Positions 12,636-25,534 of a DNA stretch of 64,000 nucleotides are shown piece by piece. Under the pieces are notes generated by a model, which was given only the letters and a program-made list of their open reading frames with translations, was not told the origin of the DNA and searched no databases. The stretch comes from Zychaea mexicana. Taxonomy: Eukaryota > Mucoromycota > Mucoromycetes > Mucorales > Lichtheimiaceae. The DNA lies in contig NW_026516675.1 in the NCBI RefSeq assembly GCF_025766255.1, forward strand, positions 248,001 to 312,000, given 5' to 3'. The translations under genes were made by a program, and so were the position numbers. Positions within the stretch are counted from its first letter, which is position 1. Every line of letters begins with the position of its first letter.

Positions 12636-13816
12636 GAAAAACGGTACACCTTTCTCTTAAAGCTGTTCAACGCACGGACGGTATATATATATATATACGG
12701 GCTTTGCTGTTTTTCAATGCGGTTTAATAAAAGCGGAAAATGTTTAAAGTGAGCTGTTCAGGGCAGGATAAGCGGATGTACAGGGCAACCCAAAGATTTT
12801 GGCCCGCTTTGGGTCTTTGCGGGGGTGTGTATTTCAGCGAATCAGGCTTTGCATTTACATAATTACACGGTAAATAAGCCAATGGCTGGGCCTTCTCTGT
12901 TATCTGTTCGCATGCCCGTTCCTTTTACATTTAACTCTTTTTCCTTCTTAAACCTTTTTCGATCTAAGCTCAATAAAAGTTGGATATAACCCTCAAAGCA
13001 AATAGAAATTGGCTAAAAAGAAAGTTGGTACACAGCAGCTTAGAAATCAAACAAAGCTGTTATTCCTCAAAGTGCCAACTGGATCGGGCAGAACGGTTGT
13101 CGTTTCTTCCACCTGTAGAATCAGTAAATAATAGATCTCAAGATCGCCAACTCCAAAGATGAACAAACTCGAATGAGCAGGTATTGCTACATAGTGGTAC
13201 TACGAGTACAAACAGAAAGTGCGTGTTCTGACGCCTTTGACGATGGCGAACCATCGGGTTGCGATATCGCAGCTGCAATTGACGATATTAATGCAGCGGA
13301 AACAGCCAACAGCCCGTGCTGGCAGTATTGTAGAAGAGCACGTCGATCGTACCAAAAGCCATAATGAAAGAAACAAACGTTCTGAGGAGTGCAGAAATGG
13401 GTCGTACTAGGTTTATCCGTCAATATCATTGTTTGCGTCAAACCCAATTGTCCCGCGGTGCCACTGCCGTTAGTCGTGATTCTCTTTCGAGTAGTGCTGT
13501 CGTGACCATCGCTCCTGTTACCCAAGTATTCTCTCCTACCAAGTCACTCCCTTTCCACTACAACCGTACCATCCCAACGCTCAGCATATTATACGTTTTT
13601 ACCTGACTTTCTGCAACATCCATCTTGTCATAGTAACTTTAGACATGGTGTGCTTGTTTGCTTCCATGTTTTTTATCTCCTGGACCTGTTTGTTGCGCGC
13701 TCCCCCTCCTCCCCCAAAATTCGTATGAGTGCCAAAATTTTGTACTACCAGATAGTGGTCTTTTTTTTTTCTCTTTTTCTTGAAGGGCGACACGACTCAC
13801 AAAATAAACTACATTT
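12636..13816. other. Intergenic between divergent RalGAP and TFIIIC genes
   Basis: This 1.2-kb gap separates two divergently transcribed genes and must hold both promoters. Several short open frames overlap at 12.98-13.6 kb. The one at 13379-13606 (+) encodes an Arg/Ser-rich, acid-poor start (MGRTRFIRQYHCLRQ) resembling a mitochondrial leader, but it stops without a recognisable mature domain. No frame is convincing as a gene. Confidence 0.4.
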
Positions 13817-16800
13817 ATGCCTGAAAGTTCCCAAGCAGAAAGCTCCAAAGCGGCAAGTTCTACAGCAAAATCGACGCGATCGCGCGGTGCCGGTCGCGAT
13901 ACTGATCGCTTTCTTGAGCAAATGCTGTACGGTCCAGGCGTGGGTATGATGGATCTAGACGATCTCGAGGAAGCATTCAAAGACCATGAAGGCAAAGGCA
14001 AAGGGGTTGGCGGTGTCGACGACGACAATGAAGACGACAATGTATATATACCAGAAGAAGACGAGGAAGAAGAAGACTGGGCAGAAAATGTCGAAGAAGA
14101 TACTGAAATTACGCAAGTGTTTTACTTTGTATTCTACTTGAATCACTCTTGCTTTTTGCACCCATTGGATACTTAACGTTCTTCTGTCTACGCGCGTGTA
14201 CGTTTTATGGTTATAATTATATATAGTCAACTGCTGGACAGTACAAAAACGAAACGTACGGAATTAAAAACGGGTGGTCTAGACGAAATCGCACGAGACT
14301 TTGAAGAGTTTGAAGACAACCTCATTACGACGACGGGTATCGGCAAAACACGACACGGTAATAAGCGTCGAATCACGAGCGGCGAAGCGCGCTTACCACC
14401 AGAAGTCAAAGAAATGCTTGGTCAGGCGAATCAGCTGTATATCTCTCAGGATTTTGGCAAAGCTATCGACTTTTTGCAAAACCTTATCACAAAGCATCCG
14501 AATGTCTATCAAGCATGGAACACGCTGGGTCTCGTGCATGAAGAAATGGGCCATCGCGACAAGTCACTGCAATTGCGAATGGTGGCAGCACATATGAATC
14601 AAAACGACGCGATCCTATGGAAGGAACTCGGTGTAAAATCCATGTAAAGCATCCTTTTTTCCTTGATGAGCATGTCAATACAGGAACGCGGAAGGATATG
14701 GGAATTTAGCAATAACTGACATGCCATAAAAAAATAGTGAAGCCGGTGCCACTCAACAGGCCATCTACTGTTTTTCTAAAGCTTTGGTTGTTGATCCAAC
14801 GGACGTCGACGCACTTTGGGACCGCAGTTTTCTTTACAGAAAAACAGACCATGTCGAAGAAGCGATCGATGGCTTTGAGCAAATCCTCAAGATCACGCCG
14901 CATCATTTCAAGGTGATTAACGAACTGGTGCCATTGTATCGAAACAAAGGCATGATCAAAGAGTCGATCGAGTTATATGAAAACGCAGTCAAGTATCACA
15001 TGGAACACGATACAGATGAAGAAGAACGACAGCGACAACAGGAACAAGAAGACGACGACGATTTCAACGATCGACTTGGATACACTGAAGTCAACATGTT
15101 GAGTGAATTATACCTGATGCACAACGATTATCGACGTGCCCTCGAAACAATCAAGTCGGGTATCCGCTACGTACAGCATCGACAATATGAAACTTACTGG
15201 GATGCCTATGGTGATAATGACGAAGAATATTTCGAGGATTCCGAACATGAGGAACGGTCTGATTTCCCTATTGAGTTACGCGTTCGCATGGGTGTATGTC
15301 GTGTCTATCTTGGTGATGTCAGGACAGCCGGCGTAAGTATCATTTATAGTCTTGGTTAACGAATCTTAAATATACTGATTTGTACCCCATCTTATATATA
15401 ATCGTCTTTAGAGACATTTTCAGTATCTGCTGAAATACCCAGCAACGACTTATCCGGATTTGCATCAAGATATCGCCTATGCTTACATGGATAAGCGACA
15501 TTACGACCCGGCTCTTAGCGTTTTCCAAAAGATCATCGATGTTTCAGAGGTAATAAGAATACCAAAACATCTTAAGCGTTAAATAGTGATGAATTACTTA
15601 AATGAAAGATATTAGGAAGTCGACGTTGATTTATTGATTCGAACTGCCGATTGTTATCATCAAGTTGGCGAACTTGAAACAGCTGCTTTATTCTATGCTA
15701 ATGGTAAAAAAGACCCCCACTCGCTGTGAATAGGATATGATATGCAATCTCTGTACTGAAAGAGGGCAAACTAATACTCGTATAGTTCTGGAAGAACATC
15801 CCGATAATCTTGATGTTATGTTGTCCTTGGCATCTGTATACGAAGAACAGCAAAAAGAAGAGGCTGCGTTAGAGCTCGTCGATTATGGTAAGACTAAATA
15901 ACTATGTTTCTTTTATCCAATGGGTAGATTTCATACTAAAAACTACACATTTTCTTTCGTATAAATAGTGATGCAGAGAAACAGAGATACGCGACGCAAG
16001 AAAAAACAGGAAGAACAGGCGAGAAAAGCTGAGGAAGAAAAAGAAGCAGCTAAAACAGACACGAAGAAAGGCGGCTCTAAAAAGGGGAAAGCATCCATCT
16101 TTGATGAAGCGAATAAGCCTATTAGCCGTTTCGAACGTTACAAACGAAGGCGTATCGAGTTTGCACGACAAGAGGAAGAAAGGAATCGAAACGCGCTCGC
16201 ATTATTTGCAAAGGTTGCAGAGCTGGATAAGTCCATCCCACCGAATGTCGTCGATACGGAAAAGGCTGTCATGCGTGAATACATCCATGTTGCTCAGGAG
16301 CTTTATCGCGAATTCTCTCAAACCACGGCATTTTATCCTAGTGATCGGGTAAGTCAAGCGAGAGAGGATATGAGGGAGATGATGTGGTGATTGTACTGTT
16401 TTTCTTCAACGTGTGCTCAATGATACACTCTGTTTAGTCTCGCCGTTTCACTGGATTTTTCAATCGAAAGAATAAGACAGACAAGCGATCTTTGGATCGT
16501 GAAGCTCATCAAATGGCTAGACGTCTGCGTACTCTAGTTGATAAACCGGCACATCAAAATGAGGATGGTGAATCTGATGAAGAAGAAGAGCGTATCAAGG
16601 ACGAAGAAGAACGTGATGAACAATTACGTGCTGCAAGTATGTACCGTGGCGCTTCTTTCGATGTATGGTGCGATTTGTTTATCAAGGTAAATATTTTCTC
16701 ATTTGCTACTTTACCACTGTCAAACGTGATCACACGAATTTCTAAAAGACAGATTTATATATTTAGTTTGGCTACATGCTTGCTGTAACGCGGCAAGCTG

Positions 16801-18295
16801 AAGCTTCATATGATATGCTGAAAAGAGTAAGCGAAGCCAACGTATTCTACCACGATTCAAATAAAATCAAGTCTCTGAAATTAGCTCTGCTCGGTAAGGA
16901 TTATTCACCATCCTGAAAAGGACGAGGAGGACGGAGAAAGTAGCATATAAAATTGACAATCTTTTGCTTGGAATTTGAACCTAGGATGCGCGCTCATCAA
17001 TGATAATGATGCCATCAGATATGAAACACAACGCTGGTTCATCACTAACAACAGATTCCAACCATCACCATATCACCTGATGTTTGCCACACTCACTAGG
17101 TGAGAGTAGCAATAGAGGGGGGGTTGGGGACAGGGGGAGAAAAAAAACCGGACATGTACTTACACACTCTCCTTTGCGGTATGATGTAATAAAAATATAG
17201 CGGACTAAACGGTTTACAACAATATGCTAACCCAGTGCATATGAAGCATGTCATGAGAACTGTTCGTTTGATTGATACGGTAAAGATAGAGGAAAGCAAA
17301 GCAGCGGCAGCAAATGCAAAGGACAGTGATGCCACAATACAACAACAAATTGATGAAGCAGCGGATGCCATGGAGGTTGATCCATCCACTATTAACTTTG
17401 GTGAGCTCTTTGCAATCCCAAATGAGCAAGATATCAATACCATCCGCAGTCTACGTTCACATAAAGTGCATATACCCGACGAACCAAGTCCAATCATTCT
17501 CTACATGTTTGGCATGCAGTTGACTGTTGGTAGAAGTTTTAGTGGAGCGTGCTGTAAGTTTTCTTCTTCCCTTACATTTGCCTGGATGTAGGCTTCTCAT
17601 ATCTAACAATGACCTGCTGGCTGCTGCCGAATATGTAACCAGTGTTGATGATGCGCGCAAACGCACTTGAATCAAACGATCCAATCACTTTGCTTTCTCT
17701 GGCAGTGAATATATTTAATCGGGCAATGAGCAGAAAAACATCGAATCGTCATTTCCAAATTCTACAGGTACGCTGTGTGCTTTATTTATTGGCATTCTTG
17801 AAATGATGGCGATATTGATTCACTATCTTCCAAAACAAAAAAAAAATAGGGATTCTACTTTTTGGACAAATATCGTAGATTGCGTGGTAAATGTCAAGAA
17901 ACCGAGTTCAATTTTGGCCGTGCGTTCCATCTTCTTGGTAAGTTTAAAAGAAACTAATTATATATATAATGGATTTTTCCGTTCTAATGTTAATACCTTT
18001 CATTTTTGGTGTCTCCTCTTTCACAGGCTTGACACATTTGGCAGTACCACACTATGAGCGTGTGTTGGTCATGCCACCATCATCAAAACAAGGCAAGGTC
18101 CCAGAAAAAAGCCTTGATTCCATATACGAGTTTGATGATGACGCGGAAGAGGATAGTATGGAAGTGGATGTTGACGAAGACGATGAGGGAAGCGATCTTC
18201 GGCGGGAAGCTGCATACAATCTTCAATTGATCTATGTGACAAGCGGTTCACCTCATTTAGCAAGGTTGTTACTCGCAAAGTACTGCTGGGTATAG
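13817..18295 (+). CDS. TFC4: TFIIIC TPR subunit (Tfc4/Sfc4/GTF3C3 family)
   Basis: Subunit of transcription factor IIIC, which binds the A-block side of tRNA genes and recruits TFIIIB for RNA polymerase III. The start at 13817 (MPESSQAESS) is followed by a very acidic stretch at about residues 70-100 (DDDNEDDN, EEDEEEEDW). TPR arrays follow, for example MLGQANQLYISQDFGKAIDF, NVYQAWNTLGLVHEEMGH, ALWDRSFLYRKTDHVEEAID and KVINELVPLYRNKGMIKES. A basic/coiled segment (RKKKQEEQARKAEEEKEAAK) interrupts the repeats near 16.0 kb. The end at 18295 reads GSPHLARLLLAKYCWV, the usual family ending. At least ten short introns are visible. No frame break was seen. It converges with mevalonate kinase, leaving about 310 bases between stops. 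Confidence 0.93.
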
Positions 18296-18605
18296 AGAGC
18301 TATATCCTACACACACAGCAGCATCATCACATTTTTTTTACTAAATCATCCCTGTCACTGTAATAACTATAATATCAATCACATCGTTATACTGTTGTTT
18401 TCCATGAATACAATTCAAACCTTTTTTTTTGCATGATTATATTGTGTGTATTTTGAGAATTAAATAGTATTAGCTAGCATTATGTAAGTGTTGTTGTTAT
18501 TGTTGTTGCTTGTGTGATGTTAATAATATAAATATGTGTGAGGGTGGAAAGAGTAACAGCAGAACGGGATTCAATAGCTAATGAGATAAGAACCACATAG
18601 AATCC

Positions 18606-20355
18606 CTAAGTAGCATGCATTTCCAAAGTTTCACGATCGGCGCTCATCAACCATGCTTGATCTAAACTGTTGTCTAAAACGACTGCATTGACACCTGAAC
18701 CGCCAAGCGACGTTCGATAACAATCAAATCCTTCTGCAGCCAACTTTTGAGCAACCAAGTTGGTTGTTTCCACATTTACATCTATAGTATTAAGGGGGTA
18801 AGTTAGCCGATCTCTTTTTTCAAAACAATGCATAATGTCTCCTTAACAACAGCAACAAGCGAAACCAAGAAAAAGCCAACACTTTACCATCGCGAATGAT
18901 TGACAGCGCACAGCCACCGCCTCCTGCGCCAGTAAGCTTGGTCTTTACACCATACTCGCCGGTTACAGACCGGACCTTTTCCAAACTGCCATGGCTCACA
19001 CCAAGAGCGTGTAAAAGACAGTGGTTCATATCAACAAGATCCTATACACACATACAGATTCAAAAATCAATTGGTTGATATAAGCAAAAACCACACGACT
19101 TCTTTGAGCATAATCCATCCTTTTTTTTCCTACCTCCAATTCTTCGGCAAGACTATCCTTGTTACTACGCTTAAATGCTTCACAGCAACGCAGCGAGATA
19201 TTGTCGATTGATTCCAAGATGGGATCAATCACTTGTGGGTATTTTTCTTTCTTGGCAGTAACACCTGCCACCAAGGCACTCGTAGAACGAGGGACCTTGG
19301 TATTTGTCAAGAGCAATTGCAATGATTGAAAACCTTCGAGCGGCACGAATCGTTCGCCTCTTCTGAATGACAAAGCACCGCCTTTTTCATCAAAGATAAG
19401 AAAAGATATATATTAGCTACTCTGCAAACGATTGTTCTCGTAATATTACGTCCGGGCAAAAAGGGCAGCTTCAATCCTCCATCTCTGGTGGAAACCCCCC
19501 CCCGGTTGCCGACTATAGCCCCACCTAAACTGACGCGTCACTTACCAAAAGTGCAAACAGAGTTATCGAGACCACTCGGATTACCATGAATGACCTGCTC
19601 TGCCTTGTACGCATAACGATTCACGGTGTCGAGATGACTTTCTCTCTTTTCAGACTGAGCAAAGCCGACTGGGATATGATGAAAGAGGACAAGCAATGCA
19701 GTGCTAATGCAGGTGGCAAAACTGGCCGAGCTACCGAGACCTGCACCGACAGGAAGCGTGGACCGGGTACTGATTGTAAAACCAAAGGAGGTAGGCTTAT
19801 CGGTCTTGAGGACAAAGAAAAGATACAGGAATGCAAGTACGGCTTGTCGCTGTGCTTCTCTTTGAGTTACGCCCATCCATTTCTCAAACTGTTTTTTGAT
19901 TTCCTCGGGAATATCCATTGGATGGCCAGTTTCTAGATTGATCAAACCATAACCACTCTTGCTTTAGCAAAAGGCGTGTTCTCTTAAAAAAAGATAAAAG
20001 ATGATTGGGTCCTTTAGAACTAAAGGTCAAGTTCGTTACCTAAAGTGACGCGATCAACGTCAAGTGTCAGATCAGATAGAGCCCAAGTCAAGTCAATGTC
20101 GACATCAGGAAGGTGCAATCGACATTTGCCCGTGTCATTTTCTTCGAGATGCAGATAAGTTCGAAGACCTAGTGAAGCGGCAACGGCAAGCTGTCATCCC
20201 TTCCGACGTGAGTGAAAAGCTCCGGGGAAAAAGAAGTGTTGGGAACAGTTTGCGCGGGTTTGTTTTATTACCTTTTTATGTACAACGGCATGTTCACCAA
20301 AGAGAATAACTTTTCCGGGAGCAGAAATGAGGGCTCGTTTAATTCCTTGCGTCAT
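18606..20355 (-). CDS. ERG12: Mevalonate kinase
   Basis: Phosphorylates mevalonate with ATP in the mevalonate pathway to isoprenoids and ergosterol. The start at 20355 gives MTQGIKRALISAPGKVILFG followed by EHAVVH, the first GHMP-kinase motif. The ATP-binding motif 2 is LPVGAGLGSSASFATC. Motif 3 is KLTGAGGGGCALSI. A NPSGLDNSVCTFGK segment carries the expected substrate/catalytic region. The end is DRETLEMHAT at 18606. Six or so exons are needed, and all joins examined are in frame. Motifs 1-3 are intact, so I expect an active enzyme. The start codon lies about 215 bases from the divergent S20 start. Confidence 0.96.
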
Positions 20356-20569
20356 AGTTTGTTAGTAAAAGTGTAGTGGGGAGAGTACGAACGAAAAAGA
20401 GAAAGGGTAATAGAGTCAAAGCAGTAAAAAGTAACTCAAACCAAGCAGCGGGGGAAGGAGAGCCATTGCCCGTTCCTGGGCGGAGTACTATTCTTTGGGT
20501 CGTCACACCGGTTTAAATTTTTTTTCGACGTGCAAATGTGTGATCCTCCTCTTTTTTCTCGCATTCACC
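20356..20569. promoter_or_regulatory. Compact divergent promoter region, mevalonate kinase / S20
   Basis: Only 214 bases separate the two start codons, so both promoters must share this stretch unless they lie within transcribed sequence. A T-rich tract precedes the S20 start (20517-20555) and the S20 ATG is in a CACCATG context. No TATA box is obvious. Confidence 0.45.
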
Positions 20570-21343
20570 ATGTCTGCTGTCGTACGTACATTTTCTGTCA
20601 ACATTTCATAAAGGAACAAATATACGCGATGTCCTCCTCATGGCAAAAGTAACTCATGACAATATATGGAAACGGATGTATAGGCTAAGTCCTCTGCTCA
20701 GAAGCCCGGTTTGGAAGAACAGGCCCAGGTCAAGTACGTATAACGAAAAATTGGGTGGCTTTTTTTTTTATCCTGGGTTGGTGTGAGGGCTGTCCAAGAT
20801 AAAGATCGATAAAAAAGAAACAATTTTATTAATATAACGCGTGTTTGTTTTCTCGTCTGCTCATTAGGATCCACCGTATCCGCATCACCTTGACCTCCCG
20901 CAACGTCAAGAACCTCGAGAAGGGTAGGTTCAGTTTCTGGTTGTGGCTGATAACTTTAAAGAAAAGCGAGGGTGTGATGATATTAACATGCTGCTACCAT
21001 TTTTAGTCTCTGCTGATCTTATCCAGCGCGCCAAGGACAAGCAACTCAAGGTTAAGGGTCCCGTCCGCCTTCCCACCAAGGTCCTCCGCATCACCACCCG
21101 TAAGTCCCCTTGCGGTAACGGTTCCGAGACCTTCGACAAGTTCGAGATGAGAATCCACAAGCGCTTGATCGACTTGCACTCGCCCTCTGAGGTTGTCAAG
21201 CAGATCACCTCCATCTCCATCGAACCCGGAGTTGAGGTAAATATCGCAATCAATGTTTTTCTTTGTTTGGAACCGTTGGGAGGATATCTGTTTATTAATT
21301 GCCTTTGTTTGCATACGATTAGGTCGAAGTTACCATTGCTTAA
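20570..21343 (+). CDS. RPS20: 40S ribosomal protein S20 (uS10)
   Basis: Small-subunit ribosomal protein of the 40S head. Exon 1 is tiny (MSAV), followed by an intron. Exon 2 encodes [16 protein letters not shown]. Later exons encode [58 protein letters not shown], and [20 protein letters not shown]. The last exon encodes VEVTIA with the stop at 21341-21343. An intron directly after the first codons is common in fungal ribosomal protein genes. Length (about 120 residues) and the conserved core match the family. No anomalies were seen. Confidence 0.97.
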
Positions 21344-21728
21344 ATGCGACATGTACTTTAAATTTACTACTGTACTAAAGCATATTAATAAAAACAGCAT
21401 TCAAAAAATAACGTCATGCTATATCTCGGTGTGCTCGCATGATCTTGAAATGCTTATCTGTACAATGATTGGCGACGTTTGAGTAGCGGACGGACATTGT
21501 TGCTATCTGTACTAGTAGCTGGACCGCTAATTGCGTTATCGCCCAATGGTAGGAACAGCATCCTTTGTGATCGATATGTCAAAATATGCTTAGCATGAGT
21601 TATACGTATTTCGTTGATGGATTTGGCAAATGAAGTCGTTTCCAGGGCACATTTCCATGGAAGGGCTATTGGGGGCTATCTCTGATTGTTGTCAAATAGC
21701 AAAGTCGCTAATTTTGAGTTGTGTTCAA
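21344..21728. other. Intergenic, 3' of S20
   Basis: Presumed S20 3' UTR and spacer up to the inverted-repeat-bounded block. I see no gene here. Confidence 0.5.
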
Positions 21729-22227
21729 CGTGTTCGCCAAGTGACAGGTGTTATTTACAATCTATTTTATAGACATATGGAATGATTATGCAGTTTCTCA
21801 ACGAAGATGCACAAGGACATGGTGAGCACGGAGTTAAGTCGATGGATCTTGTTGACGAGGAGCTATTTGATATTGAAACAATAAGTTCTCATACTCAATT
21901 CCTAATGAATAAACCTACGGAAAGTTTGTAAAGCACTTGGTTAAGCACAATAGTAAAGTACGGCAAAGCCCACACGTAGATTGAATAATTCCTTTTATTT
22001 TTGAGACAATTTTTAATTATGTTGATATGTTAAATGACACGATCGTTTGCGTTCTTGGATGATGAAAAAACGCCATTGAAGGCAGACGTTGTGATCGTTG
22101 GGCGCTTTCGGCTACGCATTGCTTGATGGACTGATGGTTTGCAGATGCGATTGAAAGTGTCAAGAACGCCAGAATGGTACAAATAAAGGCCTTATGGTCT
22201 TGAACACCTACATGTGCTTGGTTCTTT

Positions 22228-22976
22228 CTACGGAAAGGTAGGCTTTGCCGGAAACGTGAGGCATATCCACAATAAGTTTAAATCATCCAAGCAGCTAGAT
22301 ATCTTCATTTTTACCAGCTTGCACATGACATAAAGTCCTGTTGATGGCAGAATCAAGACATGAAACGTAACCATTCTTCCCAAAATCTGCAGACCCAATA
22401 CACCTTTCATGTTTTGTGCATCGAGAGCATTCTTGCAGAATAGATCCCGACAAATCGAATGATTGTTACCATCTTGAGCAGCCGACTTAGCTTCCCCATA
22501 GCCATGATTCGACGCCATGTGGAGGTCATCCCATGTAAACGACTTGTACACATATCGGGACGTTTTTGGTAATATGTCCTCGTCCGGATCGTCAAATAAA
22601 CCAGTAAACAAATGGTCAACGTAACGAGTGCTAAGTTCGAATTCGTTGGTGTCTTCTGCTATAGGTACGGGAGGAAGCTTCCGCATCAAATCGATTATGC
22701 ATTTTTTGAATTTCTTTCGTTTGGGGAGGTCCAAATCCAAAAGATGTACAATCCCTTTATCTCGTCGTAATCAAGAGGCGGAAACGATAGGCATGATGGA
22801 TCCAACAACTCAGTTCCAAGGATATTGCCTAAGCGACGTTTGTTAGGCTGGTCTTGGCTGTTGTAGTTTTGTTGTTTCCCTGTCGCTGGTTCTTCTTGCG
22901 ATGTCGTCTGTGATTGTTCTGGCAAGGTTTCTAAATGGTTGGCATAATGATGGGTTTTCAACTCGTCGATCTCCAT
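22228..22976 (-). pseudogene. Relic of an uncharacterised multi-copy fungal protein
   Basis: Two overlapping frames make one broken reading. The first (22976 downwards) has a Gln/Asn-rich start and LDYDEIKG. After a frame change near 22740 the second continues with LPKRKKFKKCIIDLMRKLPP, EFELSTRYVDHLFTGLFDD, and ICRDLFCKNALDAQNMKGV, then LGLQILGRMVTFHVLILPS and GLYVMCKLVKMKI. The pattern (GYGE, CRDL, KNALD, GLQ, TFH, GLYVM) resembles an uncharacterised repeated protein family that I associate from memory with Mucorales genomes. No function is known to me. The frameshift and its position inside a transposon block indicate a relic. Confidence 0.45.
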
Positions 22977-23059
22977 ATAATGAGCGATACATGCAGGGCA
23001 GGCAAAGTGCTTTTCAATGTAATCGTGTGAGTTGATAGCCTTAACATAGGTTATTCATC

Positions 23060-24720
23060 ATTACCGAAATAGTCGGACGAAGAATACGCCAAAGCCATAG
23101 AACAAACCGCCGCCTTGCTCAAGAGCGTGCCCAAAAATTTTCCTGCACTGTCGACAGCTGGACCAGTCTATTCCGGCAAGAATTTCTTAATGTGACAGCA
23201 CACTGGATGTGCAGATCGACGTGGACTCTGCAAGAAATTCGCCTGGGATTCCAGCCTTTGGAAGGTCCCCATACTGGAGGAAACCGTGCCGACGCCTTTT
23301 TAAAGGTCTTGCCTGAGTTCGATCTTTGTTCCAGGTTCTTTTACAATTACAAGTGACAACGCATCGAAAATGACCAAGATGATGACCGTAAGCGAACAAT
23401 ACGCGAAAGAGGAAGATCGGTAAGTTACTGAGATTATGCTGCTTTGCTATGATACTTTTAAAAACTATGTGCTCACCTACAACTTATAAATCAAAGGCCG
23501 TTTCGGAAAGACATACATCATATCCCCTGTGTTGGACACATCCTCAACTTGGCAGTTCAGGATATCCTGCGAATTAGTCTATCAGTACAGGAACCAAAAG
23601 AAGAAATCGTTGACGACGATGAAGAACAAGTGCCCACCAACTCTAATGTGCTGGTCAAATTACGAAGAGGCGTTACCAAGATAAGATAGTGATCAGTACT
23701 TCAACATCACACTGTTTTTCAAGTGATTAATGGGGTTGATCTATTACCTTATATCGTCACTGCAACGCTTACAGAAGTTCATGCGTACCTTGAGCAACCA
23801 AGGCTGTCCCAAACTCAGGCTCATTTATGATGTCCGTACTCGTTAAAACTCGACATTCGTAATGATTACGCTGGCTAGCGCGGTCGAGGCTGGCAACAAC
23901 GCAATGTGCACCGAGGTACTGGCACCGTATAGGTTGACTGCACAAGAACGGAGCGCCCGAAGCAGATCTGTGCTCTCCCTTGAGCCATTGAAAAAGTGAT
24001 CAAGAGATTATCTGTTAGCAAACCGCATGCCACCCATCAACCTCACAATCATTTGCTACAACCATCTGATGGACAGGCTTGAAGATTATAAGGCCAGCCT
24101 ATCCACACCCATCGACCTATGCGAAGCTGCGGAAGTCTGAAAAAGTTTTGTGTAAACTGGCTTTTGACCAATGTCAAGGTCAAACACATGTGCAAGGTAT
24201 TCAGCAAGGGCAGCAGGAGCACCTTGCACATAATGTCGACACCGTCGCCCTAGTTGCTCCTTCTTTTCCTTCATCTTTTCTAACGACAAGCTACATCACG
24301 GCAGCGCTCCTGTTGTGAGATGCAACAAGACATAAACTAATGCCTCGAGGTAACTGTAGACCGATTGCTCTATATCAACGCAAGTAAGATTGTCAGTGAT
24401 GGAAACAGCCAGAATAGCAAATGACAGTAGAAAATCGTTGCTACAGCTTCACTCACCCCTCTCCGATGTCGGAGTCAACGCTTGAGGGTAATGGCAGGCC
24501 TACAAATCGTAGACCTTCCCTCCAGGCAACATCGGTCTTGTTAAGCTGCGAAAGAAGACTGACACGTCGAACGTTTATGCGTGCGCCACTGTGTTGGATC
24601 CTAGCCCAATGTTTGTTTGGTGGGCTATAAGCGGCTGGGAAAAAGTTAGGAAATTGAATGAAGGATGGAACGCGATGATCTTCCATCTCGATCGAACTTG
24701 TATAAATTGAACAGAAAGAG
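23060..24720 (+). pseudogene. Decayed hAT-family transposase
   Basis: The plus strand encodes scattered hAT transposase segments in changing frames. They are TEIVGRRIRQSHRTNRRL then FSCTVDSWTSLFRQEFLNVT, TLQEIRLGFQPLEGPHTGGN, and ITSDNASKMTKMM after a frameshift near 23335. CVGHILNLAVQDIL follows near 23540, TICYNHLMDRLEDY near 24050, and CATVLDPSPMFVWWAISGWE near 24575-24635. These match, in order, the DDE core and the C-terminal dimerisation region of hAT transposases. Stops and frameshifts occur between segments, so no active protein can be made. Ends of the original element are not defined. Confidence 0.75.
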
Positions 24721-25287
24721 GGGAAGTGGCTGTTGGTCCAATAAGAGAAAAGGCGCCTTGTAAAAAGATAAGAATACAGCGTCAAATATATAGTTTTATT
24801 TAGGAATGGCAGGAGTATAGCCTGCAAAGTGTCCGGGATACCTGGTCGACGTTCAAGAATCGCGCTGATGTTGACATGAAGTGAGCGAGCAGCTACAAGA
24901 AGTGTAGTTTGAACTGGATCGACCGAAGCCAAGACGATATGGGCGAACAACCGATGTTGCCAATGGTGGAAGCGGGCAAAGCACACAGCGCTAGTCTTCT
25001 GGGAGTTCCAGTCACCGATTTGACCGAACTTGAGCAACTTCGAATCCTTCTGAGCGTTCTTTCGACATTTACTACCCTAAACTTGCAATCGTTATGTCCG
25101 AGGTAACCATAAAAAAGTTAATGCTTCTGAGTTCCTGGTTCTCCACCCGTTTCTTTAATAACGAATTTGCTTACCATGTCTTGGGCTGCGCACACCAAAA
25201 AAAATCAAGGACCGCTCCGGTTTTGGTGCCACCTGACCCTAATAAGCCCTTGTGATCGAGGTCGACAGCTCTGACTTGGATAATTTC

Positions 25288-25534
25288 CAGTGTTGGATTA
25301 TTCACCGTGAATATTCGGAGAGTTAATAATCACGCCGTGAAAAAGTGAAAAATGTACGTGAATATTCCAGCGTGAATAAACCTTCATCAATTGGAAATGC
25401 TTAAGGGAGAGCAAGAGAGAGAGAAAGCAAAGGCTCCAGAGTCCATTTATAAGTATATGAAGGTTTATTCACGCGTGAATATGTACATTCTCACTGTCCG
25501 TGAAAAATGATCAACGTGAGTATTGCCAACACTG
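25288..25534. mobile_element. hAT-type MITE with perfect 8-bp target duplication
   Basis: The element starts CAGTGTTGG at 25288 and ends CCAACACTG at 25534, giving 247 bases. It is flanked on both sides by ATAATTTC (25280-25287 and 25535-25542), an exact 8-bp duplication typical of hAT insertion. Inside, CGTGAATA-like motifs repeat several times in both orientations (near 25304, 25357, 25371, 25474). A longer inner inverted repeat joins 25350-25387 and 25457-25492. It has no coding capacity. Confidence 0.92.

Noticed and set aside
12565..12636. tRNA-like sequence on the minus strand (A-box-like GGATAGCGCA and B-box-like GTTCAATTCCC)
   Set aside because: The acceptor, D and T stems do not pair, and the same bases form a good first coding exon of the RalGAP-beta gene with a GTATGT donor.
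20943..21482. 179-codon plus-strand open frame over S20
   Set aside because: It is an S20 exon read through the flanking introns.
24453..25037. 194-codon minus-strand open frame
   Set aside because: The opposite strand carries hAT transposase motifs; this frame has no recognisable domain.
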